A DNA stretch of 14,085 nt from Clostridia bacterium (GCA_009776385.1 WRFT01000019.1:1-14085); one strand, 5' to 3'. Positions 7,279 to 13,856 are shown, numbered from the stretch's first letter. A program made the numbers and translations. Notes: a model not told the origin generated them from the letters alone.

Positions 7279-7953
7279 TTACTTACCTCCTTCCGCTTTG
7301 GCGGAAACCGGTGTCTTCTTGGGTTTTGGCAAAATTTGACCCTTGTAGACCCATACCTTAACGCCTAGACGGCCATATGTCGTCTTCGCTTCGGCGAACC
7401 CGTAATCGATGTTCGCGCGGAACGTTTGCAGCGGGATGGATCCTTCATGGTACTGCTCTGTACGGGCAATATCCGCGCCGCCTAAACGGCCCGATACGGA
7501 AGTCTTAATCCCCTTGGCGCCGGCTCGCATCGCGCGCTGCATCGCCTGCTTCATCGCACGGCGGAAGCTGATGCGTTTTTCCAACTGCTGCGCAATGCCT
7601 TCGGCAATGAGCAGCGCGTCCGTCTCTGGCGATTTCACTTCGATGACGTTCAAGTTAACGGCGCGGCCGACAAACTCGGTCACTTCTCTTTTTAAGCTCT
7701 CAATACCGGCGCCGCCGCGGCCGATAATCATGCCGGGCTTGGCGGTAAAAAGATTAATCGTCATCCGATTCGCGGAACGCTCTATGTCAATACGGCTGAT
7801 ACCGGTTTGGTAGTACTTTTCCTTAAGCATTTCGCGCAACTTGTAGTCCTCTATGAGGTTGTTGGCAAAATCCTTCTTTCCGGCATACCAGCGGGTACTC
7901 CAGTCAAAGATGACGCCGACGCGCGCGCCGTGAGGATTGACTTTCTGGCCCAT
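7279..7953 (-). CDS. rpsC: 30S ribosomal protein S3
   Basis: Small-subunit head protein lining the mRNA entry channel, with helicase-associated function together with S4 and S5. 224 aa. It starts MGQKVNPHGARVGVI and has a type II KH domain with the GxxG loop at IIGRGG (residues 76-81). The C-terminal S3 domain contains GRLGGADIARTEQYHEGSIP and KVWVYKGQILP. The ATG follows a GAAGGAGGT SD. It sits in the standard place between rplV and rplP. Confidence 0.98.
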   Translation of the reverse strand: MGQKVNPHGARVGVIFDWSTRWYAGKKDFANNLIEDYKLREMLKEKYYQTGISRIDIERSANRMTINLFTAKPGMIIGRGGAGIESLKREVTEFVGRAVNLNVIEVKSPETDALLIAEGIAQQLEKRISFRRAMKQAMQRAMRAGAKGIKTSVSGRLGGADIARTEQYHEGSIPLQTFRANIDYGFAEAKTTYGRLGVKVWVYKGQILPKPKKTPVSAKAEGGK

Positions 7954-7971
7954 GGAATAACCTCCTTCGGA

Positions 7972-8355
7972 TTATCTTTGATCCAACACCACGCTGATGT
8001 GGCTTGTGCGCTTGAGTATCGGGGACGCGCTGCCGCGGCTCCTGGCAACATAGCGTTTAAGCGTGGGGCCCGGATTGGCGTAAGCTTCGGCGACATAGAG
8101 AGCCGCTCGGTCCATCTCCTGATTGTTAACAGCGTTAGCGATGGCGCTGTTGAGTACTTTTAATATAATGGGAGAGGCGGCTTTCGGTGTAAACGTGAGA
8201 ATCGCCAGCGCCTCATCAACGCCTTTACCGCGAATCAGGTCTATGACGATCTTCGCTTTGCGGGAGGAGATACGAATATACTTCGCGTGCGCCTTGGGCC
8301 GCTTATCGGCATTTAACCTGCGCGCCTCCGCTTTTTGTCGGGAACGGATTGCCAT
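7972..8355 (-). CDS. rplV: 50S ribosomal protein L22
   Basis: Early assembly protein whose long beta-hairpin lines the exit-tunnel constriction, a determinant of macrolide sensitivity and nascent-chain stalling. 127 aa, about 15 residues longer than E. coli L22 because of a basic N-terminal extension (MAIRSRQKAEARRLNADK) of a kind I recall in some Clostridia. The core contains KYIRISSRKAKIVIDLIRGK and LNSAIANAVNN, and ends LKRTSHISVVLDQR. The hairpin tip (residues 102-112) reads YVARSRGSASP, departing from the common PRAxGRA pattern. The ATG has an AAGGAGAG SD. Confidence 0.97.
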   Translation of the reverse strand: MAIRSRQKAEARRLNADKRPKAHAKYIRISSRKAKIVIDLIRGKGVDEALAILTFTPKAASPIILKVLNSAIANAVNNQEMDRAALYVAEAYANPGPTLKRYVARSRGSASPILKRTSHISVVLDQR

Positions 8356-8375
8356 ACTCTTTTCTCTCCTTCCGT

Positions 8376-8654
8376 TTATTTACGGGCGCTGGACTTTTCG
8401 CCCGCATGCCCGCGGAACGTTCGGGTGGGAGCAAACTCTCCCAGTTTATGGCCGACCATATCCTCGGTGACATAGACGGGTACATGCTTCCTCCCATCGT
8501 GCACCGCGATGGTATGTCCGACGAAATCCGGAAAAATGGTAGACGCTCTGGACCATGTCTTTAAGACCGACTTTCTGCCGGATCTATTCATCTCTGCCAG
8601 GCGCTTGAAAAGCGCTTCCTGAACATAGGGACCCTTTTTAACGGAACGACTCAT
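8376..8654 (-). CDS. rpsS: 30S ribosomal protein S19
   Basis: Small-subunit head protein, partner of S13 near the A-site. 92 aa, normal length. It opens MSRSVKKGPYVQEALFKRL, and carries TWSRASTIFPDFVGHTIAVH, the conserved VGHKLGEFAPTRTFRGHAG and a basic C-terminus. The ATG follows a GGGAGG SD. It lies between rplB and rplV. Confidence 0.98.
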   Translation of the reverse strand: MSRSVKKGPYVQEALFKRLAEMNRSGRKSVLKTWSRASTIFPDFVGHTIAVHDGRKHVPVYVTEDMVGHKLGEFAPTRTFRGHAGEKSSARK

Positions 8655-8681
8655 GGGCTGCCTCCCTTCTAAGGTTCGCGC

Positions 8682-9515
8682 TTACTTGCTTCCGGCGCGC
8701 TTGACAATCATTTTATTGGAGTATTTTTTATGCTTCCGCGTCTTTAGCCCCAAAGCGGGCTTGCCCCAGGGGGTAACCGGCGCGGGCATACCGATGGGTG
8801 ATTTTCCCTCACCACCGCCATGCGGGTGATCGCACGGGTTCATGACAACACCGCGTACGGTGGGCCGTATGCCCATATGCCTGACGCGCCCGGCTTTGCC
8901 CAGACGGATGTTTTCGTGATCCGTATTGCCAACCGTGCCAATTGTGGCGCGGGCACCGATGGGAACCTTGCGCACCTCGCCGGAGGGCAGACGGATTTGC
9001 GCGTAAGGGCCTTCCTTGGCCATCAGCTGCGCGGAATTGCCCGCGGATCGCGCTAACTGGCCGCCGCGCCCGGGCCTGATTTCGATGTTGTGGACGAGCG
9101 TGCCGATGGGAATGGCGGATATCGGCAGACAGTTTCCGGGCTTAATATCGGCGGAGACGCCGGATATCACCACGTCGCCCGTCTTGAGGCCCAACGGCGC
9201 CAGAATGTAGCGTTTCTCCCCGTCCGCGTAATGGAGAAGCGCGATGAAAGCGGAACGGTTCGGGTCGTACTCGATGCCCGCGACCTTGGCGGGTACATCA
9301 AGCTTATCGCGCTTAAAATCGATGATACGGTACTTGACCTTATTGCCCCCGCCCTGATGGCGGACAGTAATTTTGCCTTGCTTGTTGCGGCCCGCTTTAC
9401 CTTTTATCGTCACGCACAAGGCCTTCTCGGGGGTCTTCTTGGTAATTTCCTCGAACGTCAGCACCGACATAAAGCGCCGGGCGGGCGAGGTAGGCTTGTA
9501 TAGTCTGATAGCCAC
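8682..9515 (-). CDS. rplB: 50S ribosomal protein L2
   Basis: One of the largest and most conserved 50S proteins, required for subunit association and near the peptidyl transferase centre. 277 aa. It opens MAIRLYKPTSPARR, carries VRHQGGGNKVKYRIIDFKR (51-69) in the RNA-binding OB domain and RSAGNSAQLMAKEGPYAQIR in the SH3-like domain. The near-invariant MNPCDHPHGGGEG, with the functionally important His, is around residue 230. Cys replaces the more usual Val in MNPVDH. The start is GTG (9513-9515) with a GGGAGGA SD. Confidence 0.98.
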   Translation of the reverse strand: MAIRLYKPTSPARRFMSVLTFEEITKKTPEKALCVTIKGKAGRNKQGKITVRHQGGGNKVKYRIIDFKRDKLDVPAKVAGIEYDPNRSAFIALLHYADGEKRYILAPLGLKTGDVVISGVSADIKPGNCLPISAIPIGTLVHNIEIRPGRGGQLARSAGNSAQLMAKEGPYAQIRLPSGEVRKVPIGARATIGTVGNTDHENIRLGKAGRVRHMGIRPTVRGVVMNPCDHPHGGGEGKSPIGMPAPVTPWGKPALGLKTRKHKKYSNKMIVKRAGSK

Positions 9516-9534
9516 TTTCCGATCCTCCCTTGCT

Positions 9535-9840
9535 TTATTCCGCCATGCCTTCGAAGAAGCGGATGGGTTTTGAGTCTTTCTTTAAGGTGACATACGCCTT
9601 TTTGACCTCAGGTGTCCTGCCGGAAGTTTTACCCTGACGCTTGATTTTACCCATGGTCCTGGCGGTATTGACGCGTTCGATCTCAATTTGGTCTTCTTTG
9701 AAGATTTCTTGAAGCGCCGCTTTGATTTCCGTCTTGTTCGCCTTCACGTCCACCTCAAAGACATAGCGTTTTTCGGCGATCATGCCGTATGCCTTTTCTG
9801 TCAGAACGGGGCGGATAATCATATCATGAGGATCTTTCAT
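9535..9840 (-). CDS. rplW: 50S ribosomal protein L23
   Basis: Tunnel-exit protein that docks trigger factor and SRP. 101 aa. MKDPHDMIIRPVLTEKAYGM is the usual Firmicutes N-terminus and favours the first ATG over Met7. YVFEVDVKANKTEIKAALQ and VNTARTMGKIKRQGKTSGRT are typical. The gene overlaps the rplD stop by one base (TAATG) and its SD (AGGAGGTG) lies inside the last rplD codons, so the two are very likely translationally coupled. Confidence 0.98.
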   Translation of the reverse strand: MKDPHDMIIRPVLTEKAYGMIAEKRYVFEVDVKANKTEIKAALQEIFKEDQIEIERVNTARTMGKIKRQGKTSGRTPEVKKAYVTLKKDSKPIRFFEGMAE

Positions 9841-10463
9841 TACACATACACCTCCTGGACGGACTCGGCGGCAGCCTTCGTGAAGATGAGCTTTCCGGCA
9901 TTGAGAATGTCGTAGACGTTTAAGGTGTTCACATACCGCGTCTTCACATTCGGGATATTGCCTGAGGCGCGTAAAATGGTTTGATCCGGCGCGGGCAGTA
10001 CGATGGTGGCCTTCCCGGGCGCGCCCAGATTGCCGAGCACTTTTATCATGGCCTTCGTTTTGGCTTCATTTAAAGCCAGCTCGTCCACCACGATAATACT
10101 TTCATCATTCAGCATCACCGTGAGCGCGCTTTTAAAAGCCAACCGGCGGACTTTCTTGGGTACGGAAACGACATAATCGCGGGGTTTCGGCGCAAAGACC
10201 ACACCGCCGTGCGCGAACTGCGGCGCGCGGTTCCCGTGATGGCGCGCGTTGCCTGTTCCCTTTTGACGGTATATTTTCCGGCCGCCGCCGCGTACTTCCG
10301 TACGCGTTTTTGCCGACTGCGTTCCCAGCCGCTGAGCGGCCAGATAAGACCGGACGCACAGATGCATCGCGTTTTCGTTAACGGCGCAAGCGAAAATATC
10401 ATCGCTTAGCTCCATCTGGCCTATCGTCTCCCCGTTCATATTATAGAGTGGGATATTTGGCAT
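9840..10463 (-). CDS. rplD: 50S ribosomal protein L4
   Basis: Assembly-initiating 23S rRNA-binding protein; in E. coli it also represses its own S10 operon. 207 aa from the ATG at 10461-10463, the normal length. AAGGGAG (10473-10479) precedes it by nine bases. The open frame extends 16 codons upstream into rplC, but that part is not family-like. The tunnel loop has the core RKIYRQKGTGNARHHGNRAP (residues 62-81) and is followed by GGVVFAPKPRDY and KKVRRLAFKSAL. GTGNAR and the following HH differ from the usual GTGRARxGS. Confidence 0.97.
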   Translation of the reverse strand: MPNIPLYNMNGETIGQMELSDDIFACAVNENAMHLCVRSYLAAQRLGTQSAKTRTEVRGGGRKIYRQKGTGNARHHGNRAPQFAHGGVVFAPKPRDYVVSVPKKVRRLAFKSALTVMLNDESIIVVDELALNEAKTKAMIKVLGNLGAPGKATIVLPAPDQTILRASGNIPNVKTRYVNTLNVYDILNAGKLIFTKAAAESVQEVYV

Positions 10464-10479
10464 ATCGACAGTCTCCCTT

Positions 10480-11127
10480 CTATACTCGGGCCTTACAAGC
10501 GTCCCTGACAAGCAGGAGAGTGCCGTTGGGCCCCGGAACCGCGCCCTTGACGAGCAGAAGACCGCGTTCCGCGTCTACTTGTACCACGGTCAGGTTTTGA
10601 ATCGTTACGCGTTCCACGCCGTAATGACCGGGCATATGCTTATTTTTAAACACGCGCGACGGATCGGAGTTGGCGCCCATGGAACCTAAGCCGCGATGGT
10701 ATTTGGAACCATGCGACATAGGACCCGTGTGCTGATTCCAACGGTAGATGGCGCCGGTGAAACCATGCCCTTTGGAGGTGCCGGTAATGTCAACGATATC
10801 GCCCTGCGCAAATTGATCCGCCTTGATTTGCTTCCCCACCTCGTAAGGGGAGCAATCGTCGAAACGGAATTCCCGCAGTGTTCTGACGGGCGCGACACCG
10901 GCTTTTTTAAGATGCCCCAAATCGGGTTTGGTTAAAAGTTTTTGGGCGCGGCGCTCCGTCAGCTGGCCGAAACCGACCTGAACGGCGTCATACCCGTCTT
11001 TTTCCTTTGTCTTTTTCTGTACCACCGTACAGGGGCCCGCCTCTATGACAGTGACCGGCACGAGATGACCGTTGTCCATAAATATCTGGGTCATGCCGAT
11101 TTTTTTACCCACAATCGCTTTTTTCAC
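10480..11127 (-). CDS. rplC: 50S ribosomal protein L3
   Basis: Assembly-initiator protein whose loop reaches the peptidyl transferase centre. 215 aa. It opens MKKAIVGKKIGMTQIFMDNG and carries DITGTSKGHGFTGAIYRWNQ, then GPMSHGSKYHRGLGSMGA, the central extension including the Gln region that PrmB methylates in E. coli. It continues MPGHYGVERVTIQNL and ends near GTLLLVRDACKA. The start is GTG (11125-11127) with a GGAGGT SD. It is second in the operon after rpsJ. Confidence 0.98.
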   Translation of the reverse strand: MKKAIVGKKIGMTQIFMDNGHLVPVTVIEAGPCTVVQKKTKEKDGYDAVQVGFGQLTERRAQKLLTKPDLGHLKKAGVAPVRTLREFRFDDCSPYEVGKQIKADQFAQGDIVDITGTSKGHGFTGAIYRWNQHTGPMSHGSKYHRGLGSMGANSDPSRVFKNKHMPGHYGVERVTIQNLTVVQVDAERGLLLVKGAVPGPNGTLLLVRDACKARV

Positions 11128-11146
11128 GCTTAGTACCTCCCGCTTC

Positions 11147-11455
11147 CTACAGCTTGATTTCTATTTCAACGCCCGCAGGAAGATCCAGCTTCATCATGGC
11201 GTCCACGGTTTTCGGGTTCGGGTTGAGGATGTCAATCAGGCGCTTATGCGTCCTTCTTTCAAACTGCTCGCGGCTGTCCTTATACTTGTGCGGCGAACGC
11301 AGAATGGTAACGATTTCTTTTTCCGTCGGCAGCGGAATCGGCCCGGAAACCCTGGCGCCGGTCCGTTTTGCGGATTCAACGATACGCTCCGCGGATTGAT
11401 CTATCAGGCCGTGTTCATAGGATTTTAGCTTGATACGGATCTTTTGACTGGCCAT
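11147..11455 (-). CDS. rpsJ: 30S ribosomal protein S10
   Basis: Small-subunit head protein and, as NusE, a partner of NusB/NusG in transcription antitermination and coupling. 102 aa, normal length. It starts MASQKIRIKLKSYEHGLIDQ and contains RIVESAKRTGARVSGPIPLP (residues 24-43) and EQFERRTHKRLIDILNP, the family signature. It is the first gene of the operon: an AAAGGAGGGG SD lies just upstream of the ATG, preceded by a structured leader and a strong promoter. Confidence 0.98.
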   Translation of the reverse strand: MASQKIRIKLKSYEHGLIDQSAERIVESAKRTGARVSGPIPLPTEKEIVTILRSPHKYKDSREQFERRTHKRLIDILNPNPKTVDAMMKLDLPAGVEIEIKL

Positions 11456-11606
11456 TGGTGCCCCTCCTTTATCGTTCTTAAGCGCGTACGGCGCCTCACC
11501 CGAGGAAACGCCGCCGCCTCAAGTCCGTCGCCCGATTATCGGACTGGTCCGGGATAATTACCCGCCGGCCGGGCGGCAACTTATCCTTTCATCCCTAACA
11601 GACAGC
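11456..11606 (-). promoter_or_regulatory. Structured 5' leader of the S10 operon mRNA
   Basis: About 150 bases lie between the predicted transcription start (near 11606) and the rpsJ ATG. The segment is GC-rich and full of inverted repeats. CCGCC/GGCGG (11562-11566 with 11572-11576) form one hairpin. Downstream in the RNA, CGGAC (11547-11551), GTCCG (11540-11544) and CGGAC(T) (11522-11527) can pair in two mutually exclusive ways. CCGAT/ATCGG (within 11532-11542) adds a third option. No U-run follows, so a classic attenuator is not evident. It ends in the rpsJ SD. Leaders of this operon are control points in E. coli (via L4); whether that applies here is inference. Confidence 0.55.
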
Positions 11607-11612
11607 TGCGGC

Positions 11613-11641
11613 ATTATACCTGATAATAGTCGGCATGACAA
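11613..11641 (-). promoter_or_regulatory. Sigma-A/sigma-70-type promoter of the S10 operon
   Basis: On the minus strand TTGTCA (11636-11641) is followed, after exactly 17 bases, by a perfect TATAAT (11613-11618). That is 11 of 12 consensus bases at ideal spacing, with transcription expected to start near 11606. It faces rpsJ and is the only strong promoter seen ahead of the 24-gene run. Confidence 0.85.
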
Positions 11642-11690
11642 GCGTTTTGAAAAACTTTTTGATAATTTTATCCTTCTTTTTTTCACATGT
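11642..11690 (-). promoter_or_regulatory. A/T-rich upstream (UP-like) element of the S10 promoter
   Basis: Immediately upstream of the -35 hexamer the minus strand is dominated by phased A and T tracts (AAAAAGTTTTTCAAAA and AAAAAAAG), in sharp contrast to the GC-rich surroundings. This is the position and composition of an UP element contacted by the RNA polymerase alpha C-terminal domain at strong stable-RNA-like promoters. Function is inferred from composition. Confidence 0.6.
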
Positions 11691-11715
11691 TACTAATTTT
11701 CTGCATGTCATATAT

Positions 11716-11733
11716 AGCAATTGCGGCATTGCT
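11716..11733. promoter_or_regulatory. 18-bp dyad AGCAAT-N6-ATTGCT, possible operator
   Basis: A perfect 6-bp inverted repeat with a 6-base centre lies in the divergent intergenic region, about 75 bases upstream of the S10 -35 and about 85 bases upstream of the reductase -10. The geometry suits a dimeric repressor or activator site, but I do not recognise a known operator and short dyads arise by chance. Confidence 0.25.
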
Positions 11734-11815
11734 GTTGTCAACGCATCCGTGTGTTTCTTTTTTCAAACAAAAGACTGTTACGAAAAAGCACGGGCGGTAA
11801 GCCGGTTGCATGGCA

Positions 11816-11824
11816 TGTTATAAT
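11816..11824 (+). promoter_or_regulatory. Extended -10 promoter for the aldo/keto reductase gene
   Basis: TGTTATAAT fits the extended -10 form (TGnTATAAT) with a perfect hexamer at 11819-11824. The region 17 bases upstream (11796-11801) has no recognisable -35, which the extended -10 can compensate for. Transcription would start near 11831, giving a leader of about 60 bases that includes a stable hairpin. Confidence 0.65.
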
Positions 11825-11839
11825 AAACGCGTCTTCCCG

Positions 11840-11868
11840 AAACAGTATCCTGTTTAGGATAACTGTTT
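11840..11868 (+). promoter_or_regulatory. 12-bp leader hairpin / dyad before the aldo/keto reductase
   Basis: AAACAG (11840-11845) and TATCCT (11846-11851) pair with AGGATA (11856-11861) and CTGTTT (11863-11868) around a GTTT loop, with one bulged A (11862). It lies just downstream of the predicted transcription start and ten bases before the SD. There is no T-run on either strand, so it is not a terminator. It could be a repressor operator or an mRNA stability or translation element. Confidence 0.55.
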
Positions 11869-11877
11869 ATCCCAATC

Positions 11878-11884
11878 AAGGAGG
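11878..11884 (+). promoter_or_regulatory. Ribosome binding site that decides the reductase start
   Basis: AAGGAGG lies one base before the ATG at 11886 and seven bases before the ATG at 11892. Only the second has workable spacing, and it also yields the family-typical MLYTEN start, so 11892 is chosen. Confidence 0.8.
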
Positions 11885-11891
11885 CATGGCA

Positions 11892-13046
11892 ATGCTTTAT
11901 ACCGAAAACCCCCGCAACGGCGATGCTTTATCGAAGCTCGGCCTTGGATGCATGCGCCTTCCGCATAACGAAAAAAGAGCGGCTCAGGTTGTCAGGGGCG
12001 CCATCGACAACGGCGTCAACTACCTGGATACCGCGTATATCTATCCCGGCAACGAAAGCATGTTAGGCCATATTTTAAAAGACGGATACCGCCAAAAGGT
12101 AAAGCTGGCGACCAAGCTGCCGCACTATTTATGTAAAAACAGCGGGGATATGGACCGCATCTTTCAAAAGCAGTTAGAACGGCTGCAGACCGACCGCATT
12201 GATTATTACATGTTTCATATGCTGGGCACGCCCGCGGATTGGGAACGCATGGAAGGGCTGGGCGCGGTCCATTGGATACGCGATAAAAAGGCATCGGGCC
12301 TCATCGGCAATATCGGCTTTTCTTTTCACGGCTCGCACGAGGCGTTTGTCCGGCTGCTGGATATGCACCCCTGGGACTTTTGCATGATTCAATACAATTA
12401 CATGGACGAGCATTTTCAAGCAGGACGTAAAGGCCTTGCGTATGCCCGTGATAAGGGCGTTCCCGTCATGGTCATGGAACCGCTAAGGGGCGGTAAACTG
12501 GCCGGCAGGCTTCCCGACGCGGCGTCCCGCGCCCTGCGTGCGGCGGATCAAACCCTCACGCCGGCCCAATACGCGCTGCGGTGGCTGATGGACCAACCGG
12601 AGGTGTTTATGGTGGTTTCGGGTATGACGGAACCAGATCACCTTTCGGAAAATCTTTCGGTGATGACGCTGCCCGCGCTGACGCCCGCGCATCTTCACGC
12701 CATTGAAACTGCTAAAGAGGAACTCGCGCGGGTCACGCGCGCGCCCTGCACAGCCTGCGGCTATTGCATGCCATGCCCTTCCGGCGTGGATATTCCCATG
12801 TGCCTATCCTTCTATAACGAGTCCTACGGGCGGGGAGGCCCCGTCGCGCGGCTGAACTACATCATGCGGGCGGTAAACCATGAAGCCTCCCGATGCGTGC
12901 AATGCGGCGCGTGTGATAAGCGCTGCCCTCAACGGCTGCCGGTAGAAAAACTGCTGGGTGAGTCACGGGCGCGGTTGGAACGGTTCCCCTACCGGCCGAT
13001 GCGTTTTATTATCAATCGGTTTTTAAAGCGCACTCCGCGTTCTTGA
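11892..13046 (+). CDS. Aldo/keto reductase family oxidoreductase with two C-terminal [4Fe-4S] motifs
   Basis: 384 aa, cytosolic. The N-terminal TIM-barrel domain (about 1-270) shows LGLGCMRLP at 17-24 and the aldo/keto reductase tetrad D46 (YLDTA), Y51, K75 (ATKLP) and H109 (MFHM). It also has the late barrel strand PVMVMEPLRGGKL (191-203). The C-terminal extension carries C286-x2-C289-x2-C292-x2-C295-P and C335-x2-C338-x2-C341-x3-C345-P, two ferredoxin-like cluster motifs. This architecture matches the predicted oxidoreductases (COG1453 type) common in anaerobic Firmicutes; the substrate is unknown. It is monocistronic, divergent from rpsJ, with its own promoter and leader hairpin. Its 3' end overlaps the convergent HAD gene by 35 bases, and no terminator is visible. 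Confidence 0.93.
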   Translation: MLYTENPRNGDALSKLGLGCMRLPHNEKRAAQVVRGAIDNGVNYLDTAYIYPGNESMLGHILKDGYRQKVKLATKLPHYLCKNSGDMDRIFQKQLERLQTDRIDYYMFHMLGTPADWERMEGLGAVHWIRDKKASGLIGNIGFSFHGSHEAFVRLLDMHPWDFCMIQYNYMDEHFQAGRKGLAYARDKGVPVMVMEPLRGGKLAGRLPDAASRALRAADQTLTPAQYALRWLMDQPEVFMVVSGMTEPDHLSENLSVMTLPALTPAHLHAIETAKEELARVTRAPCTACGYCMPCPSGVDIPMCLSFYNESYGRGGPVARLNYIMRAVNHEASRCVQCGACDKRCPQRLPVEKLLGESRARLERFPYRPMRFIINRFLKRTPRS

Positions 13047-13848
13047 CGAGCCAGCCGGCTACGCCGTCCGCGTCATTGGCATCTAATCTATACGCGGCCA
13101 GCGCCTTTAGTTCCTCCCGCGCGTTGGCGACCGCGCAGCCGGCATCCGCCGCCCGAAAGAGAGGGATATCGTTTAAGCTGTCGCCGAAACAAATGAGTTT
13201 ATCGGCCCCGCAGGATGCCTTAAGCGAAATAGCCGCGGTACCCTTGCTGACATCCGAACGGTACGCCTCCAGCCAGTAAGTGCCCGGGATATACGCGTCT
13301 TCCTGCATCAGGGCATGGAGCCCGCTGATGGGCAGGAGCGCGTCGCGCACGCGGCTGATGGTATTAAAAGGCCCAATCACGGACAAATAGAACACCTCGC
13401 CCTCGTATAGACCGCTCACATTCGCGGGCTGACGCATCCGCCCGCTGCCGAATCTGGCGGCGGCGTAGCGCTTCATCGCGTCCGTTGCGCCTTCGGGCAG
13501 CCACGCGCATTTTTCCTGTCCGTCGATAACGGTATATACCAAAGGTGTCAGGCCCGCCGACTGAAAGGCCAGGGCAGCTTGGGACAGCGTTTCCGCATCT
13601 ATTTGACTGCAGGAAAGCTTTACCCCCGTTACGGGATCGGTTATGACCGCGCCGTTGAAGGTGATAACGGGCAGGGAGAGCCTTAAGCCTTGGGTAACCC
13701 GCGTCGCGGAAGAAAAAGACCGCGCCGTAGCGTACGTAAAGGCTATGCCGCGCTGTATGAGGGCGTTGACGGCCTCAAGCGTAAAGGCGCTCAGCGCGGC
13801 ATCGCTGTTTAAAAGCGTTCCGTCCAAATCGGATATGTATAAGGTCAA
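13012..13848 (-). CDS. HAD-superfamily hydrolase, Cof/YidA-like sugar-phosphate or nucleotide phosphatase
   Basis: 278 aa from a TTG start (13846-13848). Motif I YISDLDGTLL gives D7 and D9, motif II is T41 (TYATARS), motif III is K202 (DVSKGTA), and motif IV is GDSLNDIPLF with D223 and D227. The large insert between motifs II and III is the C2-type cap, placing it in the Cof family; substrate unpredictable. The chosen start has a GGGGG SD eight bases upstream (13857-13861) and fits the family N-terminus. A TTG 17 codons earlier lies inside the tuf terminator and is rejected. It follows tuf on the same strand and may rely on read-through or an unseen promoter. It converges with the reductase. 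Confidence 0.92.
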   Translation of the reverse strand: MTLYISDLDGTLLNSDAALSAFTLEAVNALIQRGIAFTYATARSFSSATRVTQGLRLSLPVITFNGAVITDPVTGVKLSCSQIDAETLSQAALAFQSAGLTPLVYTVIDGQEKCAWLPEGATDAMKRYAAARFGSGRMRQPANVSGLYEGEVFYLSVIGPFNTISRVRDALLPISGLHALMQEDAYIPGTYWLEAYRSDVSKGTAAISLKASCGADKLICFGDSLNDIPLFRAADAGCAVANAREELKALAAYRLDANDADGVAGWLVKNAECALKTD

Positions 13849-13856
13849 GGCATTTT

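Noticed and set aside
10464..10511. 16-codon upstream extension of rplD into rplC
   Set aside because: The ATG at 10463 has a proper SD and gives the normal L4 length and N-terminus.
11581..11592. Tiny ORF ATG-AAA-GGA-TAA near the 5' end of the S10 leader
   Set aside because: Four codons, only a GGG next to the ATG as a possible SD, and about 14 bases from the predicted transcript start; likely chance.
11635..11823. A 62-codon plus-strand frame in the rpsJ-reductase gap (hydrophobic, starts MTSVLKNF)
   Set aside because: It starts inside the S10 promoter, has no Shine-Dalgarno, and its composition reflects the AT-rich promoter region rather than coding sequence.
11721..11891. 57-codon N-terminal extension of the reductase frame
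   Set aside because: No ribosome binding site, lies upstream of and across the predicted promoter and leader, and is not family-like; the SD and homology support the ATG at 11892.
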